Source: Croceicoccus sediminis (GTDB lineage Bacteria; Pseudomonadota; Alphaproteobacteria; Sphingomonadales; Sphingomonadaceae). From it: DNA of 64,000 nt. Positions within the stretch are counted from its first letter, which is position 1; every line of letters starts with the position of its first letter. The translations under genes and the position numbers were made by a program. Of this stretch, positions 16,230 through 26,269 are shown piece after piece. The stretch covers positions 558,001 through 622,000 of the forward strand of contig NZ_SUNC01000001.1 of NCBI RefSeq assembly GCF_007570835.1, in the 5' to 3' direction. The notes under the pieces are model-generated. The model was not told the origin of the DNA. It saw nothing but the letters and a program-made list of their open reading frames with translations, and did not search any database.

Positions 16230-16838
16230 ATGGCAAAGCCCCTGCTCATCACGGCGTTCGAACCGTTTCCCGGCGTTCCCGAGAACCCGACGGAAACGCT
16301 CCTGCGCTCCCTCGCCCAATCGGACGACGATGTTCTTGCGGGCGCGCGGCACCTGGTCCTGCCCACCCGATATCACGTGGCCCAGGCAACCCTGCTGGAC
16401 GCACTGGACCTCGAAGCTTCTGCCGTAATCATGACCGGATACAGCAACCGCGCCACCGGGCTGACACTGGAAAGCCGGTCGACCAGCGCGTACCTGCCCG
16501 ACAGGCCCGATTCTGCAGGATACTGCCCAGTTCCGGACGATGCGCCGATGGTCACGAGAGCGACGCAGGTCGATCTGCACGCCCTTGTCGATCGATTGTC
16601 AGGCGAAGGTCTTCCCGCCGAGATTTCGGACGATGCCGGAAGCTACGTTTGCAACCATGTCTACCACGCGGCGCTGGGCGGCCCGTGCGGGGCCGACGGT
16701 ATTCCCGGCCTGTTCGTGCATATCCCCGCCATTGCAGGCTCACCCCTTGCCGAAACCGCTGCGGGCCGGATGTCGCTCAACGACTTGCAGAAGGGCTTGG
16801 GCATTATAGCCAGAGCGGTCATCGTAAATTCAGAATAA
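16230..16838 (+). CDS. Pyroglutamyl-peptidase I (peptidase C15)
   Basis: A 202-residue cysteine peptidase that removes N-terminal pyroglutamate. N-terminal LLITAFEPFPGVPENPT is the C15 signature. The catalytic residues are visible as Glu in LTLESRS, Cys in DAGSYVCNHVYH and His in LFVHIPA. Length is normal. The cytoplasmic enzyme is common in sphingomonads. The ATG at 16230 is preferred over the earlier in-frame start because it gives the standard family N-terminus. Confidence 0.92.
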   Translation: MAKPLLITAFEPFPGVPENPTETLLRSLAQSDDDVLAGARHLVLPTRYHVAQATLLDALDLEASAVIMTGYSNRATGLTLESRSTSAYLPDRPDSAGYCPVPDDAPMVTRATQVDLHALVDRLSGEGLPAEISDDAGSYVCNHVYHAALGGPCGADGIPGLFVHIPAIAGSPLAETAAGRMSLNDLQKGLGIIARAVIVNSE

Positions 16839-16900
16839 TACTTGCATATGAAACTGCAACAAGCGGACAGCCCGGTCCGCGACAACGGATTAGGACGCCC

Positions 16901-18334
16901 GTGAAAGCCAAGAAATTTCCCCTCGCCCTTGCGGCTTGCGCGCTTCTGTCCGCCTGTGGCGGCGGTGGCGGCAGCAGTGGTTCGGGCACGTCCGGTGGCA
17001 CAATCGGCGGAACGCCGACGCCAACTCCCACTTCGACGACTGCGGCCTGTTCGCTTTCGAACCGTCAGCAGTTCGCCCGCGACGTCATCAACGAATGGTA
17101 TCTGTTCCCCGACCTGGTCGATACCGGCGTGCGCGCGTCGAACTTCGACAGCGTGCAGGGATATATCGACGCGCTCGTCGCACCGGCGCGTGCGCAGTCG
17201 AAGGACCGCTATTTCACGTATATTACCTCGATCGCCGAGGAAGAGGCTTACTACAACAGCGGCTCGACCGCGGGTTTCGGTATCCGTCTCGGATATGGCA
17301 CCGACAGCGTTTACGTGATCGAGGCGTTTGAGAACGCCCCGGCCCTGGCCGCTGGCATGGACCGCGGCACGCAGATCCTGGCCGTCGGCGATAGCGAGGG
17401 CACCTTGCGCAACGTCAGCGACATCGTGGCCGCAGAAGGGTGGGACGGCTTCTCCGACGCGCTTGGCTCCTCGGACGTGGGCGTCACCCGCTCGTTCCGC
17501 CTGCGCGACGTCGACGGCACGACGCGGGTCGTGACGATTTCGAAGGAAGACTACGCGCTCGATCCGGTCTCCGATCGGTATGGCGCGAAGGTGCTAAACG
17601 ACAACGGCACCAGTGTCGGTTACCTCAACCTTCGCACTTTCATCGATACGGCAGACCCGGACCTGCGCGCCGCATTCGCCGATTTCCAGGCGCAGGGGAT
17701 CGACAAGGTCATCGTAGACTTGCGCTACAACGGCGGCGGGCTGGTCCGCATTGCCGAGCTGATGGGCGACCTGATGGGTCGCGACAAGGTCGGCCAGGTG
17801 TTCAGCCGCACGACGCTGCGCGACAGCAAGTCGGAATACAATGAAAGCTATCTCTTCGCGAACCAGCCGCAGTCGATCGCGCCGATGAAGATCGCCTTCA
17901 TCGGGCGTGGCGGCACGGCCTCGGCCAGCGAGCTGGTGATCAATTCCATGATCCCTTACCTCGGGACGGACATGGCGCTGGTCGGCACGAACACTTACGG
18001 CAAACCCGTGGGCCAGTTCGGTTTCGACAACGAGGATTGCGACGACCGTATGCGCGTCGTCACGTTCCGCACCGAAAACGCGGACGGCAATGCCGACTAC
18101 TTTACCGGCCTCGCCTCTTCCGTTCCGGTGACCTGCCGTGCGGAGGATGACATTTTCACCCCGCTGGGCAATGCGAACGAGGCATCCATCGCAGGCGCGC
18201 TCGACTTCCTGGCAGGTCGTTCGTGCACCGCAATCAGCACCGGGCAAACCACCCAGTCGCTTTCGGGACAGCGCCGCCTGTTGATGCCGACGCGGCCAAG
18301 CACCGCGCAAAGGGAAGTGCCGGGCCTGTTCTGA
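16901..18334 (+). CDS. S41 family C-terminal-processing-type peptidase, lipoprotein
   Basis: A 477-residue exported protease. The GTG at 16901 has AGGA 6 bases upstream and gives a lipoprotein signal peptide ending at Cys19 (LSAC), followed by a Gly/Ser-rich and TPTPTP tether. A helical S41 N-terminal part, a PDZ-like region (GFGIRLGYGTDSVYVIEAFENAPA, about residues 125-210) and the S41 core follow. The nucleophile Ser lies in GGTASASELVINS and the general-base Lys in TYGKPVGQ. It probably acts on periplasmic or surface proteins. A strong terminator follows. Confidence 0.9.
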   Translation: MKAKKFPLALAACALLSACGGGGGSSGSGTSGGTIGGTPTPTPTSTTAACSLSNRQQFARDVINEWYLFPDLVDTGVRASNFDSVQGYIDALVAPARAQSKDRYFTYITSIAEEEAYYNSGSTAGFGIRLGYGTDSVYVIEAFENAPALAAGMDRGTQILAVGDSEGTLRNVSDIVAAEGWDGFSDALGSSDVGVTRSFRLRDVDGTTRVVTISKEDYALDPVSDRYGAKVLNDNGTSVGYLNLRTFIDTADPDLRAAFADFQAQGIDKVIVDLRYNGGGLVRIAELMGDLMGRDKVGQVFSRTTLRDSKSEYNESYLFANQPQSIAPMKIAFIGRGGTASASELVINSMIPYLGTDMALVGTNTYGKPVGQFGFDNEDCDDRMRVVTFRTENADGNADYFTGLASSVPVTCRAEDDIFTPLGNANEASIAGALDFLAGRSCTAISTGQTTQSLSGQRRLLMPTRPSTAQREVPGLF

Positions 18335-18367
18335 TCCGGAGCTTTTCGATCAGTAAATTATAGGTTC

Positions 18368-18404
18368 GCGGCCCGCTTGTATTTAATGCAAGCGGGCCGC
18401 TTTT
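18368..18404 (+). terminator. Strong rho-independent terminator
   Basis: A perfect 12-bp stem, 18368-18379 with 18389-18400, rich in GC, a 9-nt loop and a T-run starting at 18401. It terminates the S41 peptidase gene. Confidence 0.85.
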
Positions 18405-18498
18405 ATTGCATTTGCTGCACTGCAACCTTTTCGTATGCTGCATCGCACAACATACGGATGTCTCGAGGCAATCCCAACTCTTTGGAAGGAATTGCTTC

Positions 18499-18777
18499 AT
18501 GCGTAAAATCGCTATCTCCCTCGCTCTCGCATCCACCGCCGTCGCCGCTCCGGCGATCGCACAGGAAGAGAAAACTTTCACCCACAACGGTGTCGAGTAC
18601 GAATACACGACCCGTACCGTCGGCGACGCCACGATGGTCACCGGCACGGACGACCGCGGCAAGGCCTTCCGCCTCTACGTCACGGATTCGCGCGTTCGCG
18701 GCACCTACAACGGCTCGCGCGTCTCGTTCGACCGTTCGGAAGCGCAGGCACGCGGCATTCCGATGGCATCGCGCTGA
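18499..18777 (+). CDS. Small secreted protein of unknown function
   Basis: A 92-residue protein with a signal peptide cleaved near APAIAQ-EE, leaving a mature domain of about 70 residues predicted to be beta-rich (YEYTTRTVGDATMVTGTDDRG, FRLYVTDSRVRGTYNG). AAGGA lies about 10 bases before the ATG. Similar short periplasmic proteins are common in sphingomonads, but I know no function. Confidence 0.75.
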   Translation: MRKIAISLALASTAVAAPAIAQEEKTFTHNGVEYEYTTRTVGDATMVTGTDDRGKAFRLYVTDSRVRGTYNGSRVSFDRSEAQARGIPMASR

Positions 18778-18827
18778 TCGCTGCGGATTGATGAAAGGGT
18801 CGGGGCGTTCGCGCTTCCGGCCCTTTT

Positions 18828-19460
18828 CTATTCGGTCGCGCCGGGCCTAAGCGATTGAAGCAGGACTTCGAGGTGTGCGCGGCCAAGCCTGCTCCACACG
18901 TTGTAGGTACAGGTCTGCCCGCCAAACCGGACATAGGCGAGCGAGTTGTCGCCCACGCCGTCTGGCGCTTCGGCGCGATAGGGCTTGGCCCCTTCCAGCC
19001 CATATCCCGCAAAAGCAGGTTGCTGAAGATCCGGAAGCTGCATGAAGTGCGGCCACTGGTCACGAAGCCTGTTCTCCTGCCCGTCCGCCTTATCAGCAGG
19101 AATCACGCCGGGCCCCGCAACGCCGTAGGCGCTGTTCACTTCGTCCGTATCGAAGGCAACGCCCCAGCCGCCCGCGAAATTCGCGCGACGCGGCTCGCCC
19201 CCTGCGCCGCCGTCACTGGTCAGGATAAGCGGCGCACACTCATCCCGGTTGGCGGCGGTTTTCCATTCGTTGCGCGTCAAATCGACGGCAAGCGGGACAG
19301 GATCGGGCGTATCGACGGAATCGGGCCCCACGTGCGGCGGAGGGCTGATCGGGGCCTGCGGCGTGTCGGGTGCCTCGGTCCCGGTTTGCGCAGCATCGGG
19401 CGCAGCATCGCACGCCGCAAGCGCAGCGCAGCAGATCGCCAATGTCAAAATCTTCTTCAT
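18828..19460 (-). CDS. Lipoprotein of unknown function
   Basis: A 210-residue lipoprotein: MKKILTLAICCAALAAC gives a lipobox with Cys17, then a Pro/Thr-rich linker to about residue 55 and a globular domain with conserved-looking WKTAANRDECAPL and CTYNVWSRLGRAHLEVLL segments containing a possible disulfide pair. GGTGGAGC precedes the ATG at 19460. The domain is not one I recognise. It is divergent from the pfkB gene. Confidence 0.75.
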   Translation of the reverse strand: MKKILTLAICCAALAACDAAPDAAQTGTEAPDTPQAPISPPPHVGPDSVDTPDPVPLAVDLTRNEWKTAANRDECAPLILTSDGGAGGEPRRANFAGGWGVAFDTDEVNSAYGVAGPGVIPADKADGQENRLRDQWPHFMQLPDLQQPAFAGYGLEGAKPYRAEAPDGVGDNSLAYVRFGGQTCTYNVWSRLGRAHLEVLLQSLRPGATE

Positions 19461-19602
19461 GCTCCACCAACGCTCTCGCGACCGCATGGCTCCCCCCGAT
19501 GCTGCGCGAAACGGACAAAGCGCATGATGCCTGCGGCAAGGCGGCCGAGCCGGGTGCAGGCTTTGCTTGCCCGACAAGCCCGATACGCGGCATGACGCTG
19601 TG

Positions 19603-20547
19603 ATGGAGCCAATCCTCACCCTGACCCTCAACCCCGCCATCGACGGGGCTTGCGAGGCCGACGAAGTCCGTCCCACGCACAAGATCCGAACGAGCGCGGA
19701 ACGCTACGATCCCGGCGGCGGCGGCATCAACGTGGCACGCGTGCTGAACCGGCTAGGTGCGCCGGTCACGGCGGCCTATTGCGCCGGCGGGGCCAGCGGC
19801 GGATTGCTCGACGACCTGATCGACCGGATCGGCCTTGCCCGCCATTGCATCCCGATCGAGGGACAGACACGGATGAGCCTGTCCGTATTCGAACGCAGCA
19901 CGGGGCAGGAGTACCGTTTCGTGCCCCAGGGCCCCACCTTCTCCCCCCAGGAATGGCAGGGGGTTATCGACTATGTCTCGACTGCCCAATGCGGCTGGCT
20001 GGTGGCAAGCGGGTCGCTGCCCCGCGGTGTGCCGGACGATTTCTACGCCCGCCTTGCCGCCACATGCCGCCAGCGCGGCATCCGCATGGTCCTCGACAGC
20101 TCCGGCCCTCCGCTTGCGTCTGCGGTAGAGGCAGGCGGCCTCACCCTCGTCAAGCCGAGCCTTGGCGAGTTCGAGGCGCTGACCGGCACGAAATACGCCA
20201 GCCCGCAGGAAATCGGCGCCGCGGCCCATGCCATGGTGCTTGCCGGAAAGTCGGACATAGTGGCCGTCACCCTCGGCCATCGCGGTGCCGTTCTGGCCGA
20301 TGCGAACGGATCGCTCTGCCGCCCCGGCCTCGACGTTCCGGTGCAAAGTGCGACCGGTGCCGGAGACAGCTTCGTCGCAGGCATGGTTCATGGCCTTGCC
20401 AGCGGGATGGACACGGCCAGCGCCTTTCGCCGCGGCATGGCGGCAGGCACGGCCGCGGTCCTGACGCCGGGGACGGACTTGTGCACCCCGGAAGACATCG
20501 AAACCATCTGGGCCCGAATGGGCGAGGATGACGGCTGCACCGCCTGA
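19603..20547 (+). CDS. PfkB-family hexose-phosphate kinase (1-phosphofructokinase type)
   Basis: A 314-residue ribokinase-fold sugar kinase. LTLNPAIDGACE at the start, the sugar-binding DPGGGGINVARVLNRLG, and the ATP/catalytic signature SATGAGDSFVAGMVHGL with the general-base Asp are present. Sequence style fits 1-phosphofructokinase, tagatose-6-phosphate kinase or 6-phosphofructokinase II; no PTS gene is nearby, so Pfk-2-like activity on fructose-6-phosphate is possible. The ATG at 19603 immediately follows an in-frame GTG. Confidence 0.9.
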   Translation: MEPILTLTLNPAIDGACEADEVRPTHKIRTSAERYDPGGGGINVARVLNRLGAPVTAAYCAGGASGGLLDDLIDRIGLARHCIPIEGQTRMSLSVFERSTGQEYRFVPQGPTFSPQEWQGVIDYVSTAQCGWLVASGSLPRGVPDDFYARLAATCRQRGIRMVLDSSGPPLASAVEAGGLTLVKPSLGEFEALTGTKYASPQEIGAAAHAMVLAGKSDIVAVTLGHRGAVLADANGSLCRPGLDVPVQSATGAGDSFVAGMVHGLASGMDTASAFRRGMAAGTAAVLTPGTDLCTPEDIETIWARMGEDDGCTA

Positions 20548-20611
20548 TCCGCCCTACCCTCTGGCTTTCCGCGCCGACAACTGCCATCTGCCCCCGTCAA
20601 AGGAGCATGCG

Positions 20612-20914
20612 ATGAGCGACGACGAATATGTTTACGACGAGGAAAGCGGCGAGTGGATGCCCGCTTCCGAACTGGCGGCAAAGCAGGCTTCCGCAGACAC
20701 GGTCGAGGTTCGCGACGCGGTGGGCAACTTGCTGGCCGACGGGGACCAGGTCACGCTGATCAAGGACCTGACCGTCAAGGGCGCGGGCCAGACGTTGAAG
20801 CAGGGCACGCTGATCAAGTCGATCCGCCTTACCGGCGACTCTCAGGAGATCGACTGCAAGTATCCCGGCATCAAGGGCCTGGTCCTGCGCGCCGAGTTCG
20901 TGAAGAAACGCTGA
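20612..20914 (+). CDS. PhnA/YjdM-like protein without the zinc ribbon
   Basis: A 100-residue protein. Residues 32-100 match the PhnA C-terminal domain (VEVRDAVGNLLADGDQVTLIKDLTVKG, LKQGTLIKSIRLT, IDCKYPG, LRAEFVKKR). In YjdM proteins this domain is preceded by a four-Cys zinc ribbon; here the N-terminus is acidic and Cys-free. AAGGAG lies 6 bases before the ATG. Role unknown; despite the old name the family is not proven to act in phosphonate use. Confidence 0.88.
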   Translation: MSDDEYVYDEESGEWMPASELAAKQASADTVEVRDAVGNLLADGDQVTLIKDLTVKGAGQTLKQGTLIKSIRLTGDSQEIDCKYPGIKGLVLRAEFVKKR

Positions 20915-20924
20915 TCCGCCCTTG

Positions 20925-21392
20925 ATGACGGAGCCTGTCACGATCCTGGTCGACGCCGACGCCTGTCCGGTAAAGGCGGAAATCTACAAAGTGGCGCAGC
21001 GCTATGGCGTGCCCGTCAAGGTCGTGACCAATTCGCCGTTTCGCGTGCCGAACGATGCGATGTTCGAATTGGTCATGGTCTCGGACGCATTCGACGCGGC
21101 GGACGACTGGATCGCAGAGCATTCAGGCCCGCGCAGCGTCGTGGTGACCGGCGATATCCTCTTGGCCGACCGCTGCATCAAGGCGGGCGCGACGGTCCTT
21201 GCCCACAACGGCAAGCCTTTCGACGCGGCCAGCATCGGCAGCGCCATCGCCACGCGCGCCATCATGGCCGACTTGCGCGCAGGGATGGACGGTGTCGGCG
21301 GCGGGCCTGCGCCGTTCAGCAAGGCCGACCGTTCGCGGTTCCTGCAGTCGCTCGACCGGGTCATGGTGGTGCTGTCGCGAAAGGCGGGCTGA
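20925..21392 (+). CDS. YaiI/YqxD family (UPF0178, DUF188) protein
   Basis: A 155-residue protein of the DUF188 family with a PIN-like nuclease fold. Diagnostic motifs are ILVDADACPVKAEIYKVA, a VVTGDILLADRCIKAGA segment with acidic residues, and FSKADRSRFLQSLDR. The family is thought to be nuclease-like, without proven substrate. The ATG at 20925 follows the phnA-like stop by ten bases, so the two genes are likely cotranscribed. Confidence 0.93.
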   Translation: MTEPVTILVDADACPVKAEIYKVAQRYGVPVKVVTNSPFRVPNDAMFELVMVSDAFDAADDWIAEHSGPRSVVVTGDILLADRCIKAGATVLAHNGKPFDAASIGSAIATRAIMADLRAGMDGVGGGPAPFSKADRSRFLQSLDRVMVVLSRKAG

Positions 21393-21410
21393 CGCCGCCA
21401 TTAGGCGGCG
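21393..21410 (+). repeat. GC hairpin after the DUF188 gene
   Basis: CGCCGCC (21393-21399) and GGCGGCG (21404-21410) form a 7-bp stem with an ATTA loop right at the stop codon. There is no T-tract, so termination is uncertain. Confidence 0.4.
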
Positions 21411-21487
21411 AACACCGATTTCGTGCAAGGCTATCGCGCCGGGTGGGATAAGGTGCGTCGGGGCATTCCGCCCCGATTGGAACGGAC

Positions 21488-21622
21488 ATGGCCAAGGGCC
21501 AACGCAAGTCGAACAAGGAAATCCGCAAACCCAAGGCCGAAAAGGCGCCCAAGCAGAACGCGTCCCAGCCCAGCCTGAAGCCAGGCGGGATCAAGGGGCT
21601 GGAGAATATGAAAAACGGTTGA
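21488..21622 (+). CDS. Small basic conserved protein (44 aa)
   Basis: A 44-residue Lys-rich protein (MAKGQRKSNKEIRKPKAEK start, KPGGIKGLENMKNG end). Short proteins of this form recur in sphingomonads and other proteobacteria and look disordered and nucleic-acid-binding, but function is unknown. It converges with another small gene on the opposite strand. Confidence 0.65.
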   Translation: MAKGQRKSNKEIRKPKAEKAPKQNASQPSLKPGGIKGLENMKNG

Positions 21623-21630
21623 GCGCCGTC

Positions 21631-21652
21631 TCCGGCGGCCCACGCCGCCGGA
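21631..21652. terminator. Hairpin between convergent small genes
   Basis: TCCGGCGGC (21631-21639) and GCCGCCGGA (21644-21652) make a perfect 9-bp stem between two convergent genes, a usual place for a bidirectional terminator. No T-run is present on either side. Confidence 0.45.
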
Positions 21653-21664
21653 CCGTGCCGCCGC

Positions 21665-21811
21665 CTAGCGCGTCTTGTGCGCGGCGATCGCCTTGTCGAT
21701 CTCCTCGATGCGCAGCCGTTCGGGCGTGCCCTTGGCCAGCCCTTTCAGACGGCAAGTCGCCCACAGCTGGCGGCGTTCGGATTCAAGGTTCTTGAGATAG
21801 AGATCGACCAT
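21665..21811 (-). CDS. Small conserved protein (48 aa)
   Basis: A 48-residue protein starting MVDLYLKNLESERRQLW and ending IDKAIAAHKTR, probably two short helices. Codon use matches the surrounding genes and the frame is clean from ATG 21811 to TAG 21665. It has no family I can name. It is convergent with the 44-residue gene. Confidence 0.55.
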   Translation of the reverse strand: MVDLYLKNLESERRQLWATCRLKGLAKGTPERLRIEEIDKAIAAHKTR

Positions 21812-22252
21812 GACGGCGCTTATGCGCGCACGGTTCCCCGCTGGCTAGTGTTGTGGGGGTTTTGATCGAGATGTGAGGTTGGAAAAGGGTTGAGCGCGGG
21901 CCTTACGGCCCGTGAGAGGGTGGTGAGTGCCGCCGGGTTTTTGTCTAGCCTCAAGCGCCGGCGGCTGCATCCGCAACCTTGGCTTTCCTCGCGCCTGACG
22001 GCGCTGCGGGCGGCCGTTCGGCCTTGCGGGAGACACCTTCGGTGCCCCGTGACAGCGCTACGTCGCTGACTGGCACCAAGCATCATGTTGCCAACCGTGA
22101 ACTCTGGCGAAAGTCCGGGGCGCGTCAGCGACACCCGCAAGTGCGAATGCGCGCCTCCGCTTATGCGGCGTAGCCAAGGGGCGCGGATGCGCCCCGCCCG
22201 GCGTTTGAGGGACTAAAACAAATAATCCCCGACATTGACCAAGCTTCAATAA
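21812..22252. other. Gene-free structured intergenic block
   Basis: About 440 bases without a credible gene. The stretch 21890-22200 is rich in small hairpins with 4-nt loops: CGGGCC-TTAC-GGCCCG (21897-21912), CACC-TTCG-GGTG-type at about 22033-22045, CCGC-TTAT-GCGG (22157-22168) and GGGGCGC-GGAT-GCGCCCC (22178-22195). It may be a dispersed repeat or a structured RNA. Short frames on both strands are Arg-rich and look like noise. Confidence 0.5.
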
Positions 22253-22266
22253 TCGCACCATAAATA
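22235..22266 (+). promoter_or_regulatory. Putative promoter of the DUF2726 gene
   Basis: TTGACC (22235-22240) and CATAAA (22259-22264) are 18 bases apart in an AT-rich island; the ATG at 22273 begins 9 bases after the -10, giving almost no leader. Confidence 0.5.
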
Positions 22267-22273
22267 GGTGCGA
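22253..22273. promoter_or_regulatory. Palindromic operator candidate over -10 and start codon
   Basis: TCGCACC (22253-22259) and GGTGCGA (22267-22273) form perfect 7-bp arms around ATAAATA. The palindrome covers the -10 box and ends on the A of the ATG, so a bound protein or an mRNA hairpin would block expression. Confidence 0.45.
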
Positions 22274-22905
22274 TGACTTACGCGATCGACGTATTACTCG
22301 ACCAACCTGTGATTCTATTGGTCATTCTCGCCATTGGCGCAGCTATCGGCATCAGCGTTGAAAAGTTTTTCAACGGCATCGAACGGGAAAAGCGCCGAGC
22401 CTATTGGCGCGGGCGCAAGTCCGGCAACAAAACCAAGTCGTCGTGGACTGCGAAGACCAAAGCTGCACCCGCAAGCACGACCGAAACAGCAGCAGAGCAA
22501 TTGAAGAGCGTGATGAGCGCGCAATTCAAGGCCCGCTCCCTCCTCAACAAACCGGAACGCCGACTCCTGGGTGTCATCGATCAGGCGCTGGCCGAGCACA
22601 GCCCCGGCTGGCGCGCGATGGGACAGGTTTCGCTGGGCGAGATATTGTGGAGCGAGGACAAGGACGCGTTCTGGGCGATTAACGCCAAGCGCATCGATCT
22701 GCTGATCGTTGACCCCGAGTGCCGCCCACTTCACGCGGTAGAGTTTCAGGGGACGGGCCACCACAGCAGCGACGAAACGGCAGCACGCGATGCGGTGAAA
22801 CGGGAGGCGCTGCGACGGGCCGGGATCGGCTATGTCGAGGTAGTTAGTGGAGATACGCCTGCTGAGGTGAGGGAGATGGTGCGGAAGTTGGCCATAACGA
22901 TTTAA
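22273..22905 (+). CDS. Membrane-anchored DUF2726 protein
   Basis: A 210-residue protein with one N-terminal membrane helix (about residues 10-30), a basic Ser/Thr/Ala-rich linker, and a DUF2726 domain from about residue 88: LLNKPERRLLGVIDQAL, VSLGEILW, INAKRIDLLIVDPECRPLHAVEFQGTGHH and DAVKREALRRAGIGYVEV. The D-x(n)-ExQ arrangement (DLLIVD, AVEFQG) resembles a PD-(D/E)xK nuclease core. Family function is unproven. Lower-GC flanks than neighbours suggest possible separate acquisition. Confidence 0.8.
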   Translation: MTYAIDVLLDQPVILLVILAIGAAIGISVEKFFNGIEREKRRAYWRGRKSGNKTKSSWTAKTKAAPASTTETAAEQLKSVMSAQFKARSLLNKPERRLLGVIDQALAEHSPGWRAMGQVSLGEILWSEDKDAFWAINAKRIDLLIVDPECRPLHAVEFQGTGHHSSDETAARDAVKREALRRAGIGYVEVVSGDTPAEVREMVRKLAITI

Positions 22906-22937
22906 TCCGATATCCGGAAAGGCTATCGCACTCCCCA

Positions 22938-24119
22938 ATGAACCGATTTGAAAGGATCAACATGCCGCCGTGGGCAAACCTGGCCACGGTCTGGGGCGTG
23001 CTTTTCATTCTGTGGCTGGTCCCCTCACAATTTCAGCTTATCAAATATCTGGGTGTGGTCGGAGCACCGGCGACTGCCGCGCTGGCAGCGGCTGGAACAG
23101 GCGCATTGCTCTGGTTGACTTCGCATTTTCGATTGGCACCGTCGCGCATCTGGTTCTGGTTGCTCTGCGGGTTGTTGGCAGTGGTTTTCGTCGTCATCTT
23201 TCCGCTGGCGAATAGCGGAGCTTATGGCGTCGGGTCAGATCGCGACGACGCGCTCAATGTCACGATAGAGGCTCTGCTCGCCGGGAATTATCCCTATGGC
23301 GTTCGGACTTACCTGGGCAACCCGCCTACGCCGATGCCCGGCGCGATGGTTCTAGCGCTCCCGTTCTACCTGCTGGGCACCGCCGCATGGCAGAACCTGT
23401 TCTGGATGCCGGTTTTCGTGATCTGGGTGTATAAGCGATTTGCCTCGCCTTCGCTCGCGCTTCTCGCACTGCTGATGGTATGGTTCTCCCCAGCCGTGAT
23501 GCAAGACTTCGCAACAGGTGGCGACTACGTCGTGAACGCAATATACGTTGCAATTGCCGCCGATTTAGCCGTCAGAACTGAAACGCGTGGCGGCCGCTGG
23601 TCACGGCTTGTTGCCCTGCTGTTTCTGTGCCTGACAATCTCCTCCCGGCCAATTTACGCAGTCGTTGCGCTGGTCGTGGGCGGCCAGCTTCTACAAACTG
23701 TTGGACCGCTACGAGCCTTGCACTTTCTGATGGCTGCGGCAGCCATCGGATTGGCCTTGAACCTTCCTTTTTTCCTTTATGATCCGGCCCAATTTCCGAC
23801 AGCGCACCTTATGGGAAAGCTTGACGGCCAGCGCCTGGGCATTGCCGCCAAAGTGGTCCTGCCGATCGTGGCTGTTCTGGCAACCTTATTCAGCTTGCGA
23901 TTGAAGGCGACGAGCGCCAACCTCTTTGCGGTGATCGGGCTTTCGCTGGCGGCGATACTCTACCCGGCATTCCTTTTGGAAGTGGGCCAGACAGGCCACG
24001 GCGACAGGTGGCTCTGGACAGCAACCTTCGCCGTGGCGGTGTCGGTTTTCGGCACGCTCGCAGTGCTAATGAAGCTGGACGAACACGCTATGCAGGAAGA
24101 CCAACATCAATTGGTCTAG
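22938..24119 (+). CDS. Polytopic membrane protein, GT-C-like, unknown function
   Basis: A 393-residue protein with about ten membrane helices. After the second or third helix comes a loop with SDRDDALNVTIEALLAGNYPYGVRTYLGN-type spacing (acidic pair, then YPY and NPPTPMPGA), reminiscent of the first periplasmic loop of GT-C/GT87 polyprenyl-phosphate sugar transferases. That is inference from layout; overall similarity is not recognisable. No other glycan genes adjoin it. GGAAAGG lies upstream of the ATG. Confidence 0.6.
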   Translation: MNRFERINMPPWANLATVWGVLFILWLVPSQFQLIKYLGVVGAPATAALAAAGTGALLWLTSHFRLAPSRIWFWLLCGLLAVVFVVIFPLANSGAYGVGSDRDDALNVTIEALLAGNYPYGVRTYLGNPPTPMPGAMVLALPFYLLGTAAWQNLFWMPVFVIWVYKRFASPSLALLALLMVWFSPAVMQDFATGGDYVVNAIYVAIAADLAVRTETRGGRWSRLVALLFLCLTISSRPIYAVVALVVGGQLLQTVGPLRALHFLMAAAAIGLALNLPFFLYDPAQFPTAHLMGKLDGQRLGIAAKVVLPIVAVLATLFSLRLKATSANLFAVIGLSLAAILYPAFLLEVGQTGHGDRWLWTATFAVAVSVFGTLAVLMKLDEHAMQEDQHQLV

Positions 24120-24147
24120 CGCCGCTGAATAACAGAGCGCTAACCGA

Positions 24148-26186
<2,039 letters not shown>

Positions 26187-26197
26187 GGTATGACACG

Positions 26198-26226
26198 GAT
26201 GTAATGCCCCCGGACCGCGAAGGCAA
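26198..26226 (-). promoter_or_regulatory. Putative promoter of the thiC leader
   Basis: Minus-strand TTGCCT (26221-26226) and TACATC (26198-26203) are 17 bases apart, just upstream of the first riboswitch helix. Confidence 0.35.
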
Positions 26227-26269
26227 ATGAACTCTGGGTCCGGGGATGTGGATTGCGCCCGATTTCCGA

